The notes below the pieces were generated by a model that saw only the letters and a program-made list of their open reading frames with translations, ran no database searches and had not been told where the DNA came from. The translations under genes were made by a program, and so were the position numbers. From an uncultured Eubacteriales bacterium (GTDB taxonomy: Bacteria > Bacillota > Clostridia > Oscillospirales > Acutalibacteraceae), in contig OMPZ01000197.1 in the NCBI GenBank assembly GCA_900313125.1, positions 1-5,539 of the forward strand: DNA of 5,539 nucleotides. Reading direction: 5' to 3'. Shown piece after piece: positions 1-3,787 of this stretch (within the stretch, counting starts at the first letter, position 1; each line of letters opens with the position of its first letter).

Positions 1-55
1 CACCATAAACAAAGTAGGCACTCCGGGGTGCGGGTCTTCGGTGGAGACCTCTGCA
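1..55. repeat. Structured intergenic repeat, copy 1
   Basis: This is the first of two 55-base copies that match at 53 of 55 positions; the second lies at 99-153. Each copy has an A-rich lead and two adjacent hairpins. The first hairpin pairs GCACT (18-22) with GGTGC (27-31) around a CCGG loop. The second pairs GGTCTT (33-38) with GAGACC (44-49) around a 5-base loop, ending in a T-G wobble. The copy starts at the window edge, so the true element may extend further left. The strand is not known. I do not recognise the family. A REP-like mobile palindrome or a structured RNA would both fit. Confidence 0.85.
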
Positions 56-60
56 CAGGC

Positions 61-76
61 AAGCTCCGCCGAGCTT
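61..76. other. Perfect short hairpin between the repeat copies
   Basis: AAGCTC (61-66) and GAGCTT (71-76) are perfectly complementary around a CGCC loop. The hairpin lies in the 43-base spacer between the two 55-base repeats. It has no T-tract, so it does not look like an intrinsic terminator on either strand. It may belong to the same structured repeat unit, which would then have a 98-base period. The segment after copy 2 does not repeat this hairpin. Confidence 0.5.
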
Positions 77-98
77 TATCTGAATAACATCTGCTCCG

Positions 99-153
99 CA
101 CCATAAACAAAGTAGGCACTCCGGGGTGCGGGTCTCCTGTGGAGACCTCTGCA
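99..153. repeat. Structured intergenic repeat, copy 2
   Basis: This is the second copy of the 55-base element. It differs from copy 1 at two positions. One (T38 to C136) turns the terminal T-G wobble of the second hairpin into a C-G pair, giving GGTCTC (131-136) with GAGACC (142-147). The other (G40 to T138) lies in the loop. Both differences therefore leave the folding intact, which suggests, on a sample of two, that structure matters. The first hairpin, GCACT (116-120) with GGTGC (125-129), is unchanged. GCACC at 98-102 could instead pair with the same GGTGC. The copy is followed by TCTGC-AAA-GCAGA (148-160), another small hairpin. Confidence 0.85.
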
Positions 154-268
154 AAGCAGAAGCACTGACCGACGCGGCAGCGGAGACTGTGCCGAGCCGC
201 GCGGGACGAGAGTCGTGCCTTGTACAACCTACAACCGCGAATTTGCCCGCGCCCGCCCGGGCGCCGCC
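154..268. other. Gene-free GC-rich stretch with a stem-loop
   Basis: I see no coding sequence here. The notable structure is a stem-loop: CGCGGC (173-178) pairs with GCCGCG (196-201), and inside it CGG (181-183) pairs with CCG (192-194). The two stems are separated by a small internal loop (AG against A). A short ACGA-GAG-TCGT hairpin follows at 206-216. Bases 245-268 are almost pure G and C, just before the promoter at 269. No T-tract follows any of these stems. The stretch may continue the structured repeat region or be the remains of an upstream transcription unit. Its function is unknown. Confidence 0.45.
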
Positions 269-297
269 TTGACAAATGGGGGGAGGTGTGGTATTAT
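269..297 (+). promoter_or_regulatory. Sigma-A-type promoter for the AbrB-like gene
   Basis: The -35 box TTGACA (269-274) matches the consensus exactly. After a 17-base spacer comes TATTAT (292-297), 5 of 6 to the -10 consensus. Transcription would start near 304, giving a leader of about 45 bases. A perfect TATAAT also lies at 319-324 but has no -35 at the right distance, so I prefer the upstream pair. Confidence 0.8.
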
Positions 298-313
298 TAT
301 GTCAGAAGGTATG

Positions 314-330
314 ATTTGTATAATTTGTAT
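314..330 (+). promoter_or_regulatory. Tandem ATTTGTAT direct repeat, possible operator
   Basis: ATTTGTAT occurs at 314-321 and again at 323-330, a 9-base period. It sits between the predicted transcription start and the ribosome binding site of the AbrB-like gene. AbrB/MazE-fold proteins bind AT-rich DNA and often repress their own promoters, so this is a plausible autoregulatory site. The operator role is inference; only the repeat is seen. Confidence 0.35.
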
Positions 331-350
331 GTTTAAGGAGAGTGATAGAT

Positions 351-551
351 ATGGGAAAACCTGAGGGGAAATACGCGTGGACGGTCACGGTCGGAACTAA
401 AGGTCAGATCGTGCTGCCGAAGGAAGCGCGCGAGGTGTTCGGCATTGAACCGGGCGATACGCTGATAATCTTCGGCGACAAAAAGAAGGGGCTCGCGATC
501 CCGCCGAAAAGTCAGTTCTCCGAGCTGTTCGCTAAAATATTCAATAAATGA
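351..551 (+). CDS. AbrB/MazE/SpoVT-family DNA-binding regulator
   Basis: This is a 66-residue protein consisting almost entirely of one AbrB-type swapped-hairpin domain. The signature runs over residues 11-43: the TVTVGTKGQIVLPKEAR strand-turn segment, then FGIEPGD and TLIIFGD. Such proteins dimerise and use basic residues of the beta-barrel (here K17, K24, R27) to bind AT-rich promoter DNA. A short amphipathic tail (FSELFAKIF) follows, which may aid dimer formation. I chose ATG 351 because AAGGAG (335-340) lies 10 bases upstream; the in-frame GTG at 342 is only one base from that site. The gene is monocistronic, with its own promoter and a terminator directly after the stop. No toxin-like gene follows, so a transition-state-type regulator is more likely than a MazE antitoxin. 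Its targets are unknown. Confidence 0.9.
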   Translation: MGKPEGKYAWTVTVGTKGQIVLPKEAREVFGIEPGDTLIIFGDKKKGLAIPPKSQFSELFAKIFNK

Positions 552-555
552 TAAG

Positions 556-596
556 AGCAGACAAACAGGGCGTGTGCCGGTTTGTCTGCTTTTTTT
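556..596 (+). terminator. Strong intrinsic terminator after the AbrB-like gene
   Basis: AGCAGACAAAC (556-566) pairs perfectly over 11 bp with GTTTGTCTGCT (580-590). The loop has a possible inner GGC/GCC pair, and seven Ts run from 590 to 596. The stem begins five bases after the TGA. On the minus strand it could also stop transcripts coming from the TfoX-domain gene at 605-931, although the T-richness on that side is weak. Confidence 0.95.
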
Positions 597-604
597 CGTA
601 CATA

Positions 605-931
605 TCATTTTTTTCTTTTCTTAGGTGTCGGCGGTGTCGGCAGCTCGTCCGCCATCGCGCAGAACAGCTCTTGTAAAAACTGCCTGTCGTCGATGTTCTC
701 TGCCAACAGCATTTCCTTCGCGCCTTCATACGGCAGCTCAAGCGGCGCGTCGGGCATGAGCCGCTTTGCCGACAACGTGGGCTTTATGAGGAATCTGTCG
801 TCGTAGATACCGCCGATGACCTTTCCGCGAAAATAGATGATGTACTCCCCCATCATCGCGCGGTGCGCTATCTCGTCCATGCCGGATAGCTGCTCAAGAA
901 CGAACTCGAGATATTCCCTGCTTGACGGCAT
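605..931 (-). CDS. TfoX N-terminal domain protein (TfoX/Sxy family)
   Basis: The protein is 108 residues and matches a stand-alone TfoX_N domain along most of its length. The diagnostic segment is MMGEYIIYFRGKVIGGIYDD followed by RFLIKPT (about residues 26-52), then a helical second half with LPYEGAKEML. The C-terminus is a short Pro/Lys-rich tail ending KKRKK. In gamma-proteobacteria, full-length TfoX/Sxy promotes competence gene expression together with CRP. Single-domain Firmicute versions are common, and as far as I know have no settled role, so a competence function should not be assumed. It starts 15 bases after the tocopherol-cyclase-like gene and is probably cotranscribed with it. The ATG is preceded by a GGGGGTGGAG purine run as ribosome binding site. 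Confidence 0.88.
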   Translation of the reverse strand: MPSSREYLEFVLEQLSGMDEIAHRAMMGEYIIYFRGKVIGGIYDDRFLIKPTLSAKRLMPDAPLELPYEGAKEMLLAENIDDRQFLQELFCAMADELPTPPTPKKRKK

Positions 932-946
932 AACTCCACCCCCGTA

Positions 947-2080
947 TCATTTGTCATATTCGCCGTATTCACAGCCGATATTCGTTACGTCTATATCGTC
1001 GATAAGCTCAAGACCGCCCTTCGTTTTGCCGAAAAGCTGCACTCTGCCGACGCCGTTGCCGCCGTTCCACAGGCGGTTGTGACGCTTCGAGCCGTCGGGC
1101 GCTTCGTAGTTGACGAGCAGCATATCGCGCTTTTTGCAGGTGATGTCGCTTATCATAACGGCGTGCCTGTTTTCCTGACGAACGTGCCAGATGATCTCGC
1201 TGTCGGTCTCCTTCGACTCAAACTCGGTCTTGGGCGCAGTCCAGAATTTCGAGAAATTGAACTCGTACTCCTCGCCCTCGTAGTAAAACGCTCCCAGCAG
1301 CTTTCTGTCAAGCGCAAAAAAGAATATCTTCGGGCGTCCGCCGCCAATGTCAAACACGCTGTTTTCGAGCGTCTTGCCTGTTTTGCGGCTCTTCATGCAG
1401 CACGACGAGAGCCACACCCACGGGCTTGTGAAGCCCCTGCCCCAGTTTTTGTCGGCGTAGCCGAACGACGTTTCGGGCGTGACGATATATTTTTCACCGT
1501 TGAAGATGACATGACCCGAGTAAAGCGTTTTCATGCCCTCGGCGTGCCAGTACATCTCGAACGCCTTTATCGCGCGGAAGAAGCGGCTCGCGCCGTAACC
1601 CACGTTGAAGGCGACCTGCTTGTCGAGCGAAAGCTCCCACTCGATCGTTCCGCTGTCGCACATATACTCGGGGTGCGCCTTTGCTTCCTCGGGCGTTACG
1701 CTCACGCTGCCGCAAAGCTTTTCGTCGCAGGCTAAGCAATCGCCCGCGCTCACCGAATACGGCGCTTTGCCGTGGATATCCACTTGGTTTATACCGAAAA
1801 AGCGGTGAAGCTGGCAATGCTCCTCGCCCCAGCAGCCCGCCTTAACCATAAGGTACGACGGACGCACTCCGTTTTCCTTGTTCTTCGGCAGCTGACCGAA
1901 TACAGGCTCGTCTTTTCCGAGCTTTGGATCGCACAGAAAGAACTCGATAAAGAACGGCTTTTCCTCGCCGGTTTTCTCGTTTCTCGCCGTGAAGGAATGC
2001 CACCACCAGTCATAGCCTTTTTTTGCAAAGCTGCCCGTAAGCATATATTCGTTTCTCGTTTTGTCCTGCTTATTGAACAT
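947..2080 (-). CDS. Tocopherol-cyclase-like family protein
   Basis: This 377-residue soluble protein, with no signal peptide or membrane segment, resembles the tocopherol cyclase family (plant and cyanobacterial VTE1). The clearest match is around residues 186-226, where YSGHVIFNGEKYIV is followed by FGYADKNWGRGFTSPWVWLSS. This corresponds to the conserved KNWG-x-x-F-x-x-x-W-x-W block of the family. Trp, Phe and Tyr are abundant throughout, as expected for a lipocalin-like beta-barrel pair. VTE1 cyclises prenylated benzoquinols to chromanols, but no tocopherol synthesis gene is visible here, so that reaction should not be transferred. A Cys cluster (C115, C118, C123, C141) is unexplained. It is the first gene of an operon with the TfoX-domain gene. 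The ATG at 2080 has only a weak GAGAG site; the frame is closed upstream by TGA, so no longer start exists nearby. Confidence 0.78.
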   Translation of the reverse strand: MFNKQDKTRNEYMLTGSFAKKGYDWWWHSFTARNEKTGEEKPFFIEFFLCDPKLGKDEPVFGQLPKNKENGVRPSYLMVKAGCWGEEHCQLHRFFGINQVDIHGKAPYSVSAGDCLACDEKLCGSVSVTPEEAKAHPEYMCDSGTIEWELSLDKQVAFNVGYGASRFFRAIKAFEMYWHAEGMKTLYSGHVIFNGEKYIVTPETSFGYADKNWGRGFTSPWVWLSSCCMKSRKTGKTLENSVFDIGGGRPKIFFFALDRKLLGAFYYEGEEYEFNFSKFWTAPKTEFESKETDSEIIWHVRQENRHAVMISDITCKKRDMLLVNYEAPDGSKRHNRLWNGGNGVGRVQLFGKTKGGLELIDDIDVTNIGCEYGEYDK

Positions 2081-2112
2081 GATGTATCATCTCTCAATTT
2101 TATTTTATACTT

Positions 2113-2141
2113 ATCATACCACACATGATTATTAAGTTCAA
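2113..2141 (-). promoter_or_regulatory. Promoter for the tocopherol-cyclase-like operon
   Basis: On the minus strand, TTGAAC (2136-2141) and TATGAT (2113-2118) are separated by exactly 17 bases. TGG directly before the -10 makes an extended -10 element. The predicted start of transcription is near 2106, about 25 bases before the ATG. Confidence 0.7.
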
Positions 2142-2187
2142 CGATTGCCTTCCCTATATGTTGAAAATAATTTATTAAAAATCGCCT

Positions 2188-2216
2188 TTGCAATTTTTTG
2201 AAAACAGTATTATAAT
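2188..2216 (+). promoter_or_regulatory. Promoter for the MATE gene
   Basis: TTGCAA (2188-2193) and a perfect TATAAT (2211-2216) are 17 bases apart. Transcription would begin near 2222, so the hairpin at 2225-2272 would form at the very 5' end of the message. Confidence 0.7.
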
Positions 2217-2224
2217 AAAAGCAT

Positions 2225-2277
2225 AACAACGAGTAGCGAACTGCGTAAATCCGGTTGCCGCTGCCCGTTGTTTTTTT
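2225..2277 (+). promoter_or_regulatory. Terminator-like leader hairpin before the MATE gene
   Basis: AACAACG (2225-2231) pairs with CGTTGTT (2266-2272). After one A-C mismatch, GTAGCG (2233-2238) pairs with CGCTGC (2259-2264) with one wobble. A third stem, AACTG (2239-2243) with CGGTT (2252-2256), closes an 8-base loop. The structure runs straight into a T-tract (2271-2277), so it has the form of an intrinsic terminator inside the leader, 22 bases ahead of the MATE ATG. I cannot match it to a known riboswitch and see no leader peptide. It may be an attenuator, a 5' stabilising hairpin, or the terminator of an unannotated short RNA. Confidence 0.65.
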
Positions 2278-2299
2278 GTTTTCTGAAAGGAAGGATCTT

Positions 2300-2856
2300 A
2301 TGTCAAACAACAAATTTCTCGGTGAGGAAAAGATATCAGTCCTCATGCGAAGGTACGCCGTGCCGTGCATTATTTCTCTGCTTGTCGGCGCGCTGTACAA
2401 CATTGTCGATCAGATATTCATAGCGAACGCGTCGTATCTCGGCTCATACGGCAACGCCGCGAACACGGTCGTGTTCCCCCTTACCGTTATCGCGCTTGCG
2501 ATAGCCGTTATGATAGGCGACGGCTGCTGCGCGTTTGTCAGTCTCAGTCTCGGCAGCGGAAAGCCCGATAACGCGCGCAAAAGCGTGGGCAATTCGATAG
2601 TCGCCGTTATCGTGTCGGGCGTCGTGCTTTGCGCCTTGTACCTCATTTTCAGCGAGGGTATCATCGCGATGTTCGGCGGCACGGTAAACGCGGAGACGTA
2701 CCGCTGCTTTTGCCCGTATGGTTCGGGCTTGACGGCGTGCTTTACTCCATGCCTGTGTCTGATATCCTCACGTTCATCGCCGCATTGGCGCTTATCACAA
2801 AGACATACGGCGAGCTTCGCGGGATAAGCGCGGAAAAAGCTGCGGCGCAGGCGTAG
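2300..2856 (+). pseudogene. MATE efflux transporter with large internal deletion
   Basis: MATE exporters move cationic drugs or metabolites out of the cell using a Na+ or H+ gradient, with 12 membrane helices and about 450 residues. Here the ATG at 2300, behind AAAGGAAGGA, opens a good MATE N-terminus. It has the conserved LGEEKI start and the segments YNIVDQIFIANA and MIGDGCCAFVSLSLG. The match continues to MFGGTVNAETY (about residue 134, near 2701). It then breaks and that frame ends at 2827. In the +2 frame, from about 2704, a typical MATE C-terminus appears (LLLPVWFGLDGVLYSMPVSD, then ILTFIAALALI) and ends at TAG 2854-2856. About 260 residues of the middle are missing and the two ends are out of frame, so no functional transporter is made. 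The rest looks recently intact: promoter, ribosome binding site and both termini are clean. An assembly error is the main alternative. Confidence 0.85.
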
Positions 2857-3186
2857 TTACTGCTCGGGAACGACGGCGAAAAACACGAGATCCTCGTCGC
2901 CGTTGTTTATCATCGAGTGGCTGTGACCCTTCGGGCAGTAGTGGCAGCCGCCTGCCCCGGTCTGTTCCGTTCCATCGTCATACAAGAAATCGGCTTTTCC
3001 GCTGAGGATATAGATGATCTCGCTGTTCGTCTCGTGGGCGTGAAAGCCGATGGACGAGCCGGGTTCAAGCCTGCCGTACATTATCTTCCCCAGTTCATCG
3101 ACGCGCATTCTGGCGATAGTATCGCCCTGCCCGCCCTTGAATTGGGGTATTCTTGTTTCTTCCATTTTATCAAAATCGACGATCAT
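2857..3186 (-). CDS. Small single-domain cupin protein
   Basis: The protein has 109 residues and is a single conserved cupin barrel. Motif 1 is complete: G43, H49, H51, E56 and G63, fitting G-x5-H-x-H-x4-E-x6-G. Motif 2 is also complete: G79, P85, G87, H90 and N94, fitting G-x5-P-x-G-x2-H-x3-N. H49, H51, E56 and H90 should hold one metal ion. Small cupins of this type include isomerases, dioxygenases, sugar-binding and regulatory proteins, so the substrate cannot be told from sequence. It is the second gene of an operon: its ATG lies two bases after the stop of the thioesterase gene, with its own AAGGAG site (3195-3200) inside the end of that gene. Its TAA directly abuts the TAG of the convergent MATE remnant, with no terminator between them. 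Confidence 0.9.
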   Translation of the reverse strand: MIVDFDKMEETRIPQFKGGQGDTIARMRVDELGKIMYGRLEPGSSIGFHAHETNSEIIYILSGKADFLYDDGTEQTGAGGCHYCPKGHSHSMINNGDEDLVFFAVVPEQ

Positions 3187-3188
3187 TT

Positions 3189-3578
3189 TTATTTCTCCTT
3201 TTTGGCGTCAGCCTTGCTTTGAAATTTCGCGTTGTCAACGATAAACCGCTCGTGAGTTCCTCTGCCTATCTCGCCCTTTTCGTCGGTAACGACCACCTCG
3301 AAGGTGAGCTTTCGGCGGTCTATTGCCGCAAGCTTCGTCTCGCAGCACACCTGCATTCCGACGGGCGTAGCCGCAACGTGCTCGACGCTAAGGCTCGTGC
3401 CGACCGTACCCATACCCTCGTCAAGCTCCGGCGCGACGCTTTTCCAAGCCGTTTCCTCTATCAGCGCGATCATCGCGGGCGTAGCGAACACATCGAGCTC
3501 GCCGCTGCCGACGCACCTTGCCGTAAGCTCCGGCGTCACTATTATTGTAAGCCTTCCCGTAATACCTGTTTCCAGCAT
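3189..3578 (-). CDS. FlK-like hotdog-fold acyl-CoA thioesterase
   Basis: This 129-residue protein resembles the fluoroacetyl-CoA thioesterase (FlK) branch of single-domain hotdog thioesterases. Recognisable blocks are VTPELTARCVGSGELDVFAT, PAMIALIEETAW, GTVGTSLSVEHVAATPVG and GRGTHERFIVD. The FlK catalytic triad, as I recall it, is Thr42, Glu50 and His76. Here T33, E41 and H67 keep exactly the same spacing of 8 and 26 residues, and G60 lines up with FlK Gly69. Phe36, linked to fluoroacetyl selectivity in FlK, has no aromatic counterpart by this offset (E27). A general or house-cleaning short acyl-CoA thioesterase is therefore more likely than fluoroacetate resistance. It is the first gene of an operon with the downstream cupin. 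The ATG follows a G7 run preceded by A7, an unusual homopolymeric ribosome binding site. Confidence 0.85.
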   Translation of the reverse strand: MLETGITGRLTIIVTPELTARCVGSGELDVFATPAMIALIEETAWKSVAPELDEGMGTVGTSLSVEHVAATPVGMQVCCETKLAAIDRRKLTFEVVVTDEKGEIGRGTHERFIVDNAKFQSKADAKKEK

Positions 3579-3583
3579 TCTTT

Positions 3584-3597
3584 CCCCCCCTTTTTTT
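3584..3597 (-). promoter_or_regulatory. Homopolymeric A7G7 ribosome binding site
   Basis: On the minus strand, seven As run directly into seven Gs, ending five bases before the ATG of the FlK-like gene. The G run serves as the Shine-Dalgarno sequence. Adjacent homopolymers like these can slip during replication, which would change the spacing to the start codon. They also tend to be misread in sequencing. Confidence 0.6.
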
Positions 3598-3610
3598 ATG
3601 GACTGATATT

Positions 3611-3639
3611 ATTTTAACACAACCAATTTTTAATATCAA
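3611..3639 (-). promoter_or_regulatory. Promoter for the thioesterase-cupin operon
   Basis: On the minus strand, TTGATA (3634-3639) and TAAAAT (3611-3616) each match the consensus at 5 of 6 positions and are separated by 17 bases. The predicted start is near 3604, about 25 bases before the ATG. Confidence 0.75.
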
Positions 3640-3647
3640 CCGCACAA

Positions 3648-3676
3648 TTGCGTTATTATTGAAAATATGGTATAAT
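3648..3676 (+). promoter_or_regulatory. Promoter for the polysaccharide deacetylase gene
   Basis: The -10 is a perfect TATAAT (3671-3676) with TGG in front, an extended -10 element. TTGCGT (3648-3653), 17 bases upstream, is a weak -35. It lies just 9 bases from the -35 of the opposite-strand promoter at 3611-3639, so the two back-to-back promoters may compete or share a regulator. Confidence 0.7.
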
Positions 3677-3772
3677 ATATGAAAGTATCTTAAAAAACAC
3701 ATTTTTGGGTGCGTTGAGATGTGTGCAGCAATACCGAAGCTCACATTGACCGACCGTTCGGCAAGAATTTAT

Positions 3773-3787
3773 GAGGTGAAGAAAGTG
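3773..3787 (+). promoter_or_regulatory. Ribosome binding site that sets a GTG start
   Basis: GAGGTGA (3773-3779) is a strong Shine-Dalgarno sequence 5 bases before GTG 3785. The in-frame ATG at 3719 has no comparable site. The GTG start also removes 22 residues with no counterpart expected in this family. Confidence 0.75.

Noticed and set aside
1..153. CRISPR array from two spaced repeats
   Set aside because: There are only two copies, each 55 bases long with two internal hairpins and mismatches between them. There is no further regular spacing and no cas gene. This does not fit a CRISPR array.
1..268. Insertion sequence end
   Set aside because: There is no transposase frame, no flanking target duplication, and no inverted terminal repeat spanning the region.
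342..350. GTG at 342 as the start of the AbrB-like gene
   Set aside because: It lies one base after AAGGAG, too close for initiation. ATG 351 at 10 bases is usable and begins directly before the conserved domain.
351..551. AbrB-like gene as the antitoxin of a toxin-antitoxin pair
   Set aside because: No MazF-, PemK- or VapC-like toxin gene follows. A strong terminator closes the unit and the next gene is a TfoX-domain gene on the other strand.
1079..1735. Long open frame on the plus strand (218 codons)
   Set aside because: It lies entirely antisense to the tocopherol-cyclase-like gene, whose protein shows clear family motifs. The plus-strand translation shows no recognisable domain.
2222..2299. 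Known riboswitch (guanidine, preQ1 or SAM type) in the MATE leader
   Set aside because: The leader is one long hairpin with a T-tract. I cannot find the conserved loops or pseudoknot strands of those classes.
3719..3784. ATG 3719 as the start of the deacetylase
   Set aside because: There is no Shine-Dalgarno sequence in front of it, whereas GAGGTGA stands five bases before GTG 3785.
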